From assembly GCA_021399435.1 (NCBI GenBank), contig JAJTUP010000086.1, positions 1 to 64,000 of the forward strand: DNA of 64,000 bases. The letters are read 5' to 3'. This DNA comes from Diaporthe sp. PMI_573 (Eukaryota; Ascomycota; Sordariomycetes; Diaporthales; Diaporthaceae). The notes beneath the pieces were generated by a model that ran no database searches, had not been told where the DNA came from, and saw only the letters and a list, made by a program, of their open reading frames with translations. This document shows, piece by piece, positions 1 to 10,805 of this stretch; within the stretch, counting starts at the first letter, position 1; each line of letters opens with the position of its first letter. Both the position numbers and the translations under genes were made by a program.

Positions 1-416
1 AATCTCACTGAAGAGGTGGTCGTAGCTGAGTTACTTGAGAGGAGACTATCCGCTACGCTTCGAATTATTCTCCGCCTTTCGAACCCTTCTTGCTCCTCTG
101 AATTTTCTATAGGAAGGCGGTGAGCATGAAATGATGACATGGTGACTATTCCACACGGCTGCTGGTTGGCCAAGGGAAGCTTGGCGTGCCCTGCAATTCT
201 GCAGAATCGCTGGTGTGCCCGCACTTGCGTACGCTTTGGCGTAAGGTCCTCTTCGACACGAAGGCACGCACTTGCGTGAAATGAAGGGATTGTTTGCAAG
301 AAAACGGACTAGTATTTTATTGTACAGTATCCACAGTACAATACTACAGTAGACTTCCCAGCCCGGGTTCAGCTATTATCTTCTTTCGCTGTGTGAACGA
401 GAAGGCGGGAGCCTCG
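1..416. other. No gene recognised
   Basis: Normal base composition, but no reading frame with recognisable protein features. A possible 73-codon minus-strand frame at 46-267 has no motif and is not called. Confidence 0.5.
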
Positions 417-457
417 CTGGTCCCCGGTTCGATTCCGGGACCTCCCAAGTCTTTTTT
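417..457 (+). tRNA. tRNA 3' half / tRNA-derived sequence with Pol III terminator
   Basis: Positions 423-439 form a perfect T arm: stem CCCGG, loop TTCGATT, stem CCGGG. The loop and stem include a good B-box. An acceptor-like strand ACCTCCC (440-446), a discriminator A (447) and a T-run (452-457) typical of RNA polymerase III termination follow. No matching 5' acceptor strand (GGGAGGT), A-box or canonical anticodon arm was found upstream by eye. It may be a tRNA 3' half, a tRNA-derived SINE tail, or a tRNA with an unusual intron. A minus-strand frame over it (376-684) is a shadow. Confidence 0.35.
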
Positions 458-1467
458 GCACCTTTGTTTTTGCTGAAAGAACCCCGGAGGGTCTTGAAGC
501 AACCATCTACAAAGATTTGAAGATGCCCGAGCTTACAGCAGAAAAGGGCCAAGGCTCCAGCACTGGCAGCGTACAACACACAAGCGAAACACCTGCAAAG
601 TACAGATGTACAAATGGAAAGGATACAAAGTAGAGCACGAAAGTGGATCCAAATGGATTCCACTCGGTTGCCCATCATCTCCACCCAATGTTTCCGTCAA
701 ATTGATTGACAGATTGTGGGTTTTTTTTTTGCTGAGATGATGGTTCTTTCTATTCTACTTTAGGGATGTATTCCTGTGCCTTAGTGTAACGACTTATGGG
801 GAATATTCCTTCCAACCGTATATATAGCTTACATCTAAAACATGGGTTGTAACACTTATATCCTTCTTTCTAGATTAACTTTAGAGCTGTATCTGTCAGA
901 TTATCACCCTTTTAGGTATATGGGACGTGTAATTATGGTCCAATTGATGGGGTGGTCACTGTGTGTATTGTAATCATGTCTTGTCTAGGTTCTCTAGCGC
1001 GACCCCTCCTGTTGGGGGCTGGTTTTGTCATGACGGACATATTGATGCCTCAGGCACATACCTCTTGGCTACCCGTCACATCTGACAGTATCAAACATGT
1101 TTTATAGAACCCTAGCCAGGGCCCATATCCTTGCGGCTGTGCCGCAAAGACATACGAGGCTCGTGCGCACCAGGGACGGGAAATTGCTCCACAGCTCAGG
1201 GGCATTTAGGAACTTCTTTCTTTCTTCATCTTTGATGTAAATAGCATCCTGGACTAGATAGCTGGAATACAGTTACTAGAGGCCGTTCACACTTCTCATT
1301 TTATACAAGGGCAAGATTGCTAGGTTATGTATAATTCGGGCTGTTTAAGTATTAAGGAAGCATCGAACAAACTGCTACTCATTTGGATCAATCTGAATAC
1401 TATACTAGACCAATTCAATATCCTCCCATGGGTTCGTGGGCTTCGAGTCCTGTTTTCCTTCTCAAGC
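458..1467. other. Intergenic, no gene seen
   Basis: About 1 kb with no coding signal on either strand. It contains a poly-T stretch near 720 and T-rich tracts. This is the 3' side of the rhodopsin-like gene that ends at 1468. Confidence 0.5.
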
Positions 1468-2623
1468 TCAGCGACTTTTTGTCGTGCCGCCAGAACTAGA
1501 TCCTCCGGCTTCCGCATCCCAAGCATTTTCACTCGACTCGCATACCCTTTCATTTCGCCCAATGAACTCGCACCTGGGGCTCTCGCTAGGTGGTGCCTGG
1601 GAGTGATATGATGGAAGTGCCCGCTGGATATTTCGAAAAGCCTGAAAACCCGGAACACCCATCCTGCTCAGTTGACGCTCGATCGAAGTTTTGAGAAATG
1701 GCAGGGAGCATGCCGCTATTAAGGCAACTTCCTCAATGCGACACCAAAAGAACGTGGGCATTATCTCGCGGAAAATGTCATCAGAGTAATAATCGAATGT
1801 CTTCTGGTAGAAAAGCCTCGTTACCGCAGTTGCAGTGGCGAAAAGACCCGATGCCAGCAGAAACGAGACAAGGCACCGCTCTAGTATGCACCGGTTCAGG
1901 TTCCAGATCAGAAAGATGGGCATGATAGCAAGCACCAAATCGCCAGCAATGCCGACCACTATCGTTTTTATAAATGTTAGTTCCACTTATTTAAAACTGC
2001 GCTCCCATGTTATGAGGACTTACCTGTATAAAGATAACCACCAACCTGCAGTTCTTTGATACTGACGCATTGTGCGCCGGGGACCTCTTCCCATATTGCC
2101 CGGATGGGGCGGCATTGGAGCAGTGTCAGAACTTCTGTAACAATCAGAGCTCCGACTTGAAGCACAGTCATGCTCCAGATGATGACTCTGGCACCAGTCC
2201 GGCATGTAGAGAGCGTCAAGAGGAGGTATGCGATGGAGATTCTTGCCAGAGCAGAAGCGAATAAGCCCGCGATTGCAATTGCGTAGAGACAGCGCAGTAT
2301 CGAAGTGCTATCCTCCGGGGATATAAAGGCGGTGTGACGACCCAATCCAAAGGCAACAGCTGCAGCGAAAAAGGAAAATGTGATGGCCTCTGCGACCTGC
2401 ATAACGGTTTCTCAGCTGGGCCTCGTTGAGATAGTACACTGGGGGTGCGACTTACAAGTGCAAACGAGGCAAAATAGTCAGACCAATTAAGATTATATTT
2501 GGGAATCACCCGGACGTAAATCCTCAGCGCGAAGAGGATAATACTAACCACAAAGACGGAGCCCACGATGGCCAAGGATGGTGTTCCTATCGAGTCATCT
2601 ACCAAATGCGCTTGTCGATCCAT
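1468..2623 (-). CDS. Rhodopsin-like seven-helix fungal membrane protein
   Basis: Three exons on the minus strand: 2623-2456, 2396-2024 and 1958-1468, giving 343 aa. Intron 1 is GTAAGT...ATGCAG (59 nt). Intron 2 is GTAAGT...GATAG (65 nt) with a CTAAC branch site. Hydrophobic segments include LAIVGSVFVVSIILFALRIY near the N terminus, a YFASFALVAEAITFSFF segment and VLQVGALIVTEVLTLL. The NWSDYF motif after helix 1, the Cys before helix 5 and the D...P...L spacing in GDLVLAIMPIFLIWNL fit the fungal rhodopsin-like family PF20684. Joining the exons restores the usual Cys-to-Asp spacing, which supports the second intron. Family members sit in the plasma membrane, and most have no known function. The C-terminal tail after about residue 290 is low complexity, so another intron there is possible. 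Confidence 0.82.
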
Positions 2624-3509
2624 GGTGACCCGGGCTGTCTAGATTTCAATCGGGGAACTCTTAGGAGGCGAAATCGAGTTGTGCGATTGGTGTTGTGGTC
2701 GAAATGAATTTGCTTCTCACCACACATACGGCAGCTGAATGTCATGGCAAGATTCAAATTCTGGACGTGTCCGGGAGAATGTTTTGTGTTGGGAGAGTCA
2801 GGACGCCAGGCTCGCCTCAGCTGCATCTTCAATAAAGCGAGCTTTTGAAAGGCGCTTATTCTGCCGGCGTGGCGGGTCCCGCTTCCGAGCAAAGTTGGGA
2901 GACGTTCACGGTCGAGTCCGTCTATAATTGGTGGGCGGGCGAATTCGAATACACCCGGGGCGAGGCGGCGCCACTCTATTTGTCTTGCAGCCCTGGTGTG
3001 ATATCGAAACGTTGCATCGTGTATCACACCATGACATGTCATAAAACAGCTCGAATCAGGGTGTAAGCACTGTGCTCAATGGCAGGCACCTTAAATTCTG
3101 AGCATGGCGAATCATGCGCGAGCCACGGTTGTATCGCTTACTCCGTACTAAGTCAATGTGGCTGCCTCGGTAGCTGGGCAGCAAAGGCATGAGGACACGC
3201 AGTCCTCAGCGGTGGCTTAAGAAGGCAAGCCATGAGCCCATACCAAGAAGGGCGTGGAGGCCACATAGCGGGATACTTGGCACGAACGCACGATGGCATT
3301 GGCATCAGATCAAGACACAACAATTGGACGACACCTTTGTCCGGTCCATCGGAGGGTGAAGCATGTTCAGCGGCGGCTTTTGACCAAGCCTCGGGGAGAC
3401 GGACCATCGAATCCAGACTCACCAGGCTAACCCCTAGTGTGTATTAGGAGGCTGAGACACCTCGCTAGCTCCCCAGGGCCATGTCAGTGGGAGAGGATAT
3501 GATTCCAGA
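2624..3509. other. Intergenic region upstream of the rhodopsin-like gene
   Basis: This is the promoter side of the minus-strand gene starting at 2623. Short frames on both strands (for example 2599-3042 minus and 3232-3447 plus) show no domain, no splice logic and no homology that I recognise. Composition is still normal, so the AT-rich block begins after this stretch. Confidence 0.5.
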
Positions 3510-5330
3510 CAGCGCTGCCGTCAAGTCAATCAAGTCAAGTTGGGGGTTCAACTTGACTTGCTTGCTTCCTCACGAGTTACAACTTGCTTAAACTTAACTT
3601 ACTTGATTCAACTTAACTGCTTGATCTACTGCAATATAATAGTAAGAGTATCTTTCTCACCCATTTAACCCCAATTGGCCCTATTTAACCTATCTAAGCA
3701 TCACCCAAGTTCGCCAAAGCCCTCAGGGCATTCCTTCATAATAGAATCCGCGAGGAGGTTACCTAACCGTATACCGCAAGTCCAGCTCCAATTCTTAAGG
3801 CATTAAAGAAACTCAAGAGTCTCTAGATACATTAACTAACGTTGCAAGATTATAGCAAGCTTCGAGAGACTAAAGACCCTCTCACAATCAGCAGCTATCG
3901 CTGGTATCGCTAAAATATCGAGGGCAAGCTATAATAGCGCCAAATATTCGCCCTTATACTTACACCACTACCTAATAGGGTTATCCGTAATTTCAAGCTT
4001 AGCTTTATAGTATTTGTCAAGCTCTCCAAGCAGTACATCAGGCTGCTGTTATTGCTGCAACATCCGGCGCCTCTAAGCATCTAACCAACCTTTTTAACAA
4101 CTCTTTTCACGCTTCGGGCCTCGTAAGGCTAAAGGCTTTGGCTACTCGGTGTGACGGCAGCCACGGTCAAGCAAGCCCTCACAAGGCCCTAACCCTGAGC
4201 CCCACAGTCGCGTCAAGACTTTTACGCAGTCCAGGGACCGCATGAGTTTCGCTCTCCCTTTTTCCTTCTTTCTCTTTAGCTTAGAATATTCGTTGATAGC
4301 GCTAATAGACCCAGCTCCCATGCTGCATCTCGTGCTGGCCGTGACACTTGGCAGGTTTAGCATAATTAGAGATATACCAACGCTCTAAGTAGTCCTTAAG
4401 ATCCCTCTTAGCATCACAAATCTACTAGAATTAGAAATCTACAATCTTTAAGATACACCAGAGAGTACTCAGAATATAGGATAACAGAGGCAGCAAATAA
4501 AGGTAAATTAGAAAGCTTTATATAATAAGTATTGAGCTTTGACCAGATATACTAGATTAATACAGAAATATAGCGGCACTTAGCGGCAGCAATGCCCTCA
4601 TTTTTACTAACTCCGTGGGCCTAAGGGCGGGTATATTTATCTCATACAGAGGCAGGTAGGTTATACAGGGCATCTTTGTTAAACTATTGAGGGCAGCGAC
4701 TAGGGCAAGAAATATTAACCTCATAACCTTCAAGCTAAGCAGGTAAGTTGTAAAACCAGACTAGGCAACCTCCGCCCCTACTAACAAGTATCAATGAATT
4801 TAGAATAGCATCTTCGTTAGCAGATTGCTCTTTATAGCCTTATACTTATAAATTAGCTATAGTTTTAGAAGTAATTGTGTTATAATACTGCTTCCAGTCT
4901 TTGAGATGCTTAAGAAGGTATTCTATCTCTATTAAAACTTGTCAAAGCTTGCTGAGTTTACTGCTTTTGTTAATGCCTTAAGTCTACATAGTTAATTTAT
5001 AGAATAGCTCAAAAATATATACAATTTCGTTTAAAAGTTTCCAATCATTAGCTTTAAGATAATATTTACAAGGAAAGCTGCTACCCTTATATACTTTTTA
5101 AGCTAGGAAGCTGACAATATTATATTGCTTACGTATAGCCCGCTTAATCATTAGGTAGGTTAATTTCTACCTAGTCTCGTTATTGCTAATAACTTCCAGG
5201 TAGGCAGTAGAGTCTTCAAAGTTAAATTCAGCCTTAACCTGCGTTATAATATCCCTCAATACCTCCAACCGTTACGGCAATGCCCGGATGTATTTAACAA
5301 TGTTGTGAAGCTTTACAACAGAGGCAACCA
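3510..5330 (-). mobile_element. Decayed hAT-type DNA transposon
   Basis: AT-rich sequence full of TAA/TAG stops. Read on the minus strand, about 5300-4370 gives patches typical of a hAT transposase: LKDWKQYYNT, then YYIKLSNLPLFAASVILYS, which matches the family pattern K-Y-Y-x-L-x-x-x-P-x-Y-x-A-A-x-V-L-x-P. The left edge at 3510 starts CAGCGCTGCCGTCAAGTCAA and continues into iterated TCAAG/CTTGA repeats, as expected for a hAT terminus. No inverted match of this terminus was found at the right, so that end is truncated or unrecognisable. The patch at 4142-4363 is less mutated but shows no motif. Confidence 0.6.
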
Positions 5331-6325
5331 GTGATCGTGAGTGTGGGAGCGAAGCGGCTCAAGGAAATTGGAAAGTCATCATCCAAAGGTGATGATGATG
5401 AGCAGAGAATCAATCGCGAAGAAAGGAAAGAAAGGGAGGAAAGAATTTAAATGAGGCAGACTTCACCTGAAAAGAATGCAAGCGCCGATAGCATACGGCC
5501 TTAAGAGAACCATGCCGATCTATGTCTAAGGCTTAATTTAAGTTAGTGGCTTCCTATCTTAGTATAACAGCTATTGTAGCTTTGGGGCCCCCTATATAGC
5601 TACCGCGGATGGCATTTTTACATCCCTGAGTACGCTAGTTTGAAAATCAGAAAGTAATATTACCCTACATTTATACTATATATATATAATCTCTTTAGGC
5701 CGTACTTAATGCCTTGTATAAATAAAGGGTTGAAAATTATATTCTGTTAAAAGGAATTAAGATAACTAGCTGTTAATACTCTTAGTATTAATTTACAAGC
5801 TAAGACGGTCTACCTTAAGTACATTAAAACCTATAGCCGCAGAGTCAAGAGTTATAATAAAACTCAAGTTATAACGCTTCCCAAATTTATAAATTCGAAA
5901 TAGATAAATATTAACTATATATTTGGCCGACAGCACAAGGAGGTTTATACAGACAAGCCATAAGCTTTTGTAGGGCGTATAAGAGATATGTCTTGCGGGC
6001 AAACGATGCCAGGAAACCAGTAAATGAGGATAGTCTGCTGATAAGTGAAAGGGGAGCCCACTCTGTATGGAGGGGAGACTACTAAGGCTGACCTTGTCAT
6101 TTGGCAAACCTCCCCACTAATTGGAACTTCTACGGCAAATGCCACCCGGATTCCCCGGGTGTGAGGAATGCAACGCGTCTTAATTACACTAGTCCTAAAG
6201 CTACCTAGATGTAGCAAATGCCGTGTCCTAACATTACAGCTGCAAGATACCGTGTGATCACTGTACTAGTAAGGGCTATGGGCGCATTTGACACCAAACG
6301 CCACCAAGAGGGCCGTTCGGGGGCT
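5331..6325. other. Mixed-composition spacer, no gene recognised
   Basis: The first about 150 bases have normal GC and a purine-rich run (5405-5450). Then comes AT-rich RIP-type sequence to about 5930, then another normal-GC patch (5940-6200). A minus-strand frame at 5945-6217 has no recognisable domain. The abrupt changes suggest juxtaposed fragments of different age. Confidence 0.4.
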
Positions 6326-6590
6326 GAATGTCACACCAAAGCGAGTAGTTTAACAACATCATTCCGTGCATTAACCTACTCTGTCGCTGGGCGGCCGGGA
6401 GACTGGTCGTAAGATACGGTTAATGTTAGTCAGCAGAGGGCTTCTCCGGGGACTCAACGCCACCAAGCAAGTGATTTACCTATTGTCATTCCGTGAATTA
6501 GCCTGCCAATGTTATCGCTAGGCCTGTCCGTAGCTGAACGTCACACAAAAGTGAGCGGTTTGACCAGTGTCGTTCCCGTGCAGAGTCTAT
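6326..6590 (+). repeat. Three diverged short repeats upstream of the transcription-factor relic
   Basis: Units begin near 6326 (GAATGTCACACCAAAGCGAG), 6455 (CAACGCCACCAAGCAAGTGA) and 6536 (GAACGTCACACAAAAGTGAG). Each continues into a TTTAAC/TTTACC/TTTGACC block and then a CATTCCGTG or CGTTCCCGTG block. Spacing is uneven (about 130 and 81 bases). They end at the first exon of the relic, so they may be old promoter repeats. Confidence 0.5.
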
Positions 6591-7990
6591 AGTGAAGAGA
6601 GAATCCGACGACGTCACGCTGCCTGCCCCAGCTACGCAGGCAACTCCACCGGCAACGGCCCCGAGCAGACTCTCCCGCCTCCCCCTCCGGATGTTGGCCC
6701 TCATCCTCCGGGCCATATGGAGGAGAGGAGGCACATGAGTTACGACAACGGTCCGGGGCAGATGTACCGGCATCAGAACTATCCTCCTCCGCCTCCCACA
6801 CCGTTGCCGCCTCATCCTCAGCCACCACCTCCCCCGTATGACCAGAGTCTAATGTACCCCCTGCCGATGGGGCCAGACGGCCCCTCTCCCATCACTACGT
6901 ATACTACCGCAAGCAAACGGAAATCTCATAGGGCATTGCAGGTATGTCTTCGAAAACTGCCACACTAGTTGACTTAAACGGCCTGCTTATAGAAATATAG
7001 GCATGTAAGAGCTGTTGATAGCTTAAGATAAAATGTGACGAGAACAAGCCCTGCAAAAACTGTACTGACAAAAATATAAATTGTCAATATCATGATATAG
7101 CCCCCAAGCAGTAAGTGTACTCTACTTTTATGCGATAATGCCCCGTTTTATCTAACCCACACGCCTATAGGCAAGACAAGGCAATGCAAGACATACTGGA
7201 TGCCATAATGAGCATGTTGTAATTATATAACAAGGAGTTTACTGTTGGTCTGGGCAAAGTGAGATCTGCAATCCGGGAGCTCCAGGGTGCAATCCAAACC
7301 GGACCTTCTCATAGCATACAGGGGTCACCAGAGCTGGACGCGGATGTTAAAGCAGAGTCGAGAGCAGTGACTCCACAATTGATGGCGGAGGTGGAAGAGA
7401 CACTTTATTTCTCGCCAGGAGACGCTATCGGGAATAGCGCGCTAGACCTACATTCTGGGGCTACATGCATGTAAGTGTTGGAGAACGACAAGGAGTACGA
7501 GGAATAACCCAGAATCTTGGTTTAGCCGCTGCCAGCACCATTCCCTTACAACCACACAACTCTGTCGGCACAGCTTCTCAAGTAGCCTACTGTTAGAAAG
7601 CTTGTAAAGCCGCTACTAGATTACAAGTATATTAAATACATAGAGTCCTACCTACAGTAATACAAAGAAGACCACGGCAAATTACCTCTTTTCAGGCACG
7701 GTAAAGGGACAAATTTGCATATAGCAGACTGCAATTCTATGTACAAGTATATAGACATACCAGACAATACGTTGGTTAGCAATTACCCATTTCTGCCGGC
7801 AGATATAAAATGGGGTACAATTAGGGATCTTACTTTACCAGGTGTCTACCCGGCCAACTTGGAAGCCAAAAGTTATTCTAAGGGCAAATTAGACTTTAAT
7901 CAAGCAAAGGCCCAGGCTTATATTAATACCTATAAGAAATATATATAGAATTTATATTCCTTAATTCCTCTATCTAACCTTAATACCATA
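6567..7990 (+). pseudogene. Decayed Zn2Cys6 (Gal4-type) transcription factor
   Basis: Exon 1 (6567-6941) encodes a Pro-rich segment with runs such as QNYPPPPPTPLPP and ends SHRALQ. Intron 6942-7000 is GTATGT...ATATAG. Exon 2 (7001-7110) holds the spacing Cx2Cx6Cx5Cx2Cx6C (ACKSC, LKIKC, ENKPC, KNC, NINC), a complete binuclear zinc-cluster ligand set. Two stops in a row, TGA at 7016 and TAG at 7019, lie inside it where CGA and CAG are likely ancestors. Intron 7111-7170 is GTAAGT...CTATAG with a CTAAC branch. Exon 3 carries a third stop (TAA, 7220). Downstream, 7610-7990 reads as a continuation, including ESYLQ, KWGTIRDLTLPG and AQAYINTYKKY, resembling the linker and start of the middle homology region. 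The gene cannot make a protein. All three stops fit C-to-T change. Confidence 0.85.
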
Positions 7991-8341
7991 ATTTATACAT
8001 TTCTAGATAAAATCTCAAGTAACTAATATAGTACTGGAAAATATAGGTAGGTTGCCATAATTACTAACTACTAGTAAAAGCTGGCTTAGTTATTATTTAA
8101 ACATAATAAAAAATATAAATGTTTCCGTATACCTAATAATATAGAACCTGGACTAGTACTAAAAAGGCTAAAACCTTAATGCTCTGTCTAATATATATTA
8201 GGTGGTTTCGTTTTTAATCCGTGTACGTACGCTTCTTAAGCAGTATGTAGGCGGTCCCTTCATACAGTGGTAAACGCTTAAACACCCCAGCGTTTTTTTT
8301 AAAAAAAAACAATGCCGATAACAGTGGGTTTAGAATACGAT
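7991..8341. other. AT-rich decayed sequence with a T8A8 palindrome
   Basis: Probable downstream remnant of the transcription-factor relic, without recognisable coding patches. A perfect palindrome of eight T and eight A lies near 8293-8308. Confidence 0.35.
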
Positions 8342-8579
8342 TGTGGCACGTGGCCTAGAAAACATAGATAGCCTTGTGACAGCCGTATAGACAAGGCTAG
8401 TGAGAACTGCTTCTAGTGGCGCCATAGACTAGAACTGTCGACACAAGTAGCCTAAGACGTACGTGGCCCGTGGCCTAAAAAATATAGACAGCCTTGTGAC
8501 AGCTGTATAGACAAGGCTAGTGAGAACCGCTTCTGGTGGCGCCGTAGACTAGTACCGTCGACACAAGTAACCCAAGACT
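8342..8579 (+). repeat. Tandem duplication, two copies of a 120-bp unit
   Basis: Copy 1 is about 8342-8459 and copy 2 about 8462-8579, offset exactly 120 bases. Shared blocks include GCCTTGTGACAGC, TATAGACAAGGCTAGTGAGA and GTCGACACAAGTA. Most differences between copies are C/T or G/A, fitting RIP after duplication. There is no coding potential. Confidence 0.85.
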
Positions 8580-8772
8580 AATAGTAGGGTAATCAGTTAT
8601 ACGGCAAAGACCAAATCGTCTCGACGCGGTCCTTATATAAAATGTAGCAATCCCACAGCTGTAGTCCCAGTCGATACCTCTTTCCCTTAACATCCACATC
8701 GACATACACACAAGATCCCAAGAAAACCCTCGCCAAGTAAGCTAACACCATAGCCTACATCTAAGCACACAG

Positions 8773-9024
8773 TGACGTAGTGACAATGCTATGTCCTCTC
8801 CACAGGGCCAGAATGTATAAATAGTCCTGCTCACGGCCCAAAATTCAGATAGCAGAAATTAGAACCTTCCTTCGTATCTTCTAAGCAGACAGCTTTTGTT
8901 CAAGATGATCTCTTGACGCGGTCGCCTGCCGTTTAGCGTTTAGCGCCGCACCCTCTCGGCATAGGCGCTTTCCTTAGGCCTACAGACAGGCACTTAACTA
9001 ACCCACATATGTCCTGTTTTATTA
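8773..9024 (+). repeat. 252-bp direct repeat, left copy (probable LTR)
   Basis: It matches 38924-39175 over its whole length in the same orientation. The left end reads TGACGTAGTGACAATGC, and the other copy ends CTGTTTTAACA, giving TG...CA ends as in an LTR. It contains a TATA-like GTATAAATAG (about 8815) about 30 bases before a GCAGAAATTAGAACC block, as LTR promoters do. Flanking 5-bp duplications were not found, so both copies may not come from one insertion. Confidence 0.65.
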
Positions 9025-9599
9025 GTAAACAACCACAAGAATCTACGTAATCAGGAGGAATGTCTAGTTAGTATATTACCTATAAGCCAACAGGTCTACC
9101 TACTAGGGATGTCTACCTAATATCATCGTGGGTTCTAATCATAGGTCTTTAAAAGTTATCAACAGACGGTCTATAAAAGATAAGCTGAATAGATACGGGA
9201 GGGCAACCTCTCATATTACCAGCACTTCCAGAGCAGGGGTCTGTGAACTAGAAAGCAACTCGGCTAACCAAGGACAGTAGTTATAGTTTTGACACAAAGG
9301 AAGATAGTTTATTAGTACTAAGAGGTTTTTCAGAAAGTTAGGCAACTTTAGGGTTTGGCTAAGTAGTTATAAAACAAACCTTCAAGTAGAGGTAAGGAGT
9401 TCCCCTACCTATCCTAACTTGAGATAGTTTAAAGGGTGAATTTTCTAGTTATGACGGAAACCATAGCAAAGTATACATTAGGGCCCTGTTTAAAAGTAAA
9501 TAGTCATAAATAATTATAGCTATTTTAACTTAACAATAGTTAACCTTAATATATATATTTATGTATGTTAAATAGACAAGCCAGCAAGAATTCAACCTA

Positions 9600-10312
9600 T
9601 TTAAACTTATTTACTCTTTATTCTAAAGACAACCTAGTCCTTATATATATACATATACACACAACCAGTAAATAAGAAGGCTAAAGCAATCTAGGTAATT
9701 TAGCTTCTTCTTACTAAACAATAACTAGAACTATCAAGTTACTAGAGATAGTAACCCCAGCAGTACCTAAACAGACCAGAAATACTAGTGTTATAAGACA
9801 AGAAGACAGCTCAAGTACTAGTAACCAACTCCTACATAAATTAATCAACATCTACAAAGACTCGGAAGATAAAGACGACAACAAACAACTACACCTTGAC
9901 TTGGCTACACAACCAGGCCTTGAGGTTAAAAACCTTCTCCCTACCTAAGCTAACTTTATAAGTATAGGGCTTAGACTATTTACTAGTATTAACATTACTA
10001 ATTACCTAGAATACTTTAGCAATACTAGACAGATATTACACATACCTAATTAGCTAGCATTAATATACCTAAAAGGTCTTTCTACAAATACTAACATCAC
10101 TATACAAATCAATCTATATACATCTAGTACTAAAACATAGAAAGTCCAAGAAGCTTGCTTAAAACAAGCCTATCAGGACAAGGACATTAATAAGTAGTTT
10201 AGTCCTAAATAGCAACTAAAGAAGCTAATAAATAGCCACTATATTATCAGTACTTAATCCTTAATCAAATTAATCTATAGTTATAACAAGATCCTTTTCA
10301 CGATAAAACAAT
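9600..10312 (+). pseudogene. Gag-like 5' coding remnant of element D
   Basis: An open-looking frame with stops only at TAA/TAG, containing patches such as NYLEYFSNTRQI and ALIYLKGLS, resembles the start of a retroelement Gag. It is cut by element A at 10318 and resumes at 18336 with KEPIVKF-like sequence. Assignment to gag rests on position and hydrophilic character, not on a strong motif. Confidence 0.4.
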
Positions 10313-10317
10313 AAAAG

Positions 10318-10805
10318 TATAATGATTACACTAAACCTTTATAGGGTTCAGTAGGTAACCTATAGGGTTTATGTTAGCAATATAGCGTAGAGATAATACT
10401 TGACTATTCAGTATAAGACACAATGATTCTACAAGTATAATCACTAGCTATAAGGCTATCCAGTTATTAGACTAAATACTTAGATTGACAACTAAAGAGT
10501 CTGTTTTATAAAAGCTATCTACTATAGTAATAACTATGTCTTTATATATTCCGACTCTTTATCTGTCCTAGATGTTGGACCGCTGGGACCGTAAGTAATT
10601 ATTGCGGTCCTCCTATATAGTTGATAAAACTACTGACGGTCCTATCGGTCTATCCCTATAGGTAGGTCCTAGACCCTAACCCTGGTCTTGGCGTAACCTG
10701 TGACTCTGCTAACTAGTGCCGCGGGGCTAGTGTTATAGCATCTAATCCGGGTTGTCTGGGTCACCCAAACGAGTCCCCTTAGTGCCAACATATTAATTTA
10801 TAACA
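10318..10805 (-). repeat. LTR of element A (3' LTR in element orientation)
   Basis: A 488-bp LTR pairing with 17843-18330. It contains a telomere-like CCCTAACCC (about 10674). Compared with its partner it carries mainly C-to-T differences on the + strand, while the partner carries mainly G-to-A. Confidence 0.9.

Noticed and set aside
376..684. 102-codon minus frame over the tRNA-like sequence
   Set aside because: The peptide (PESNRG...) is the known reverse-complement shadow of a tRNA T arm.
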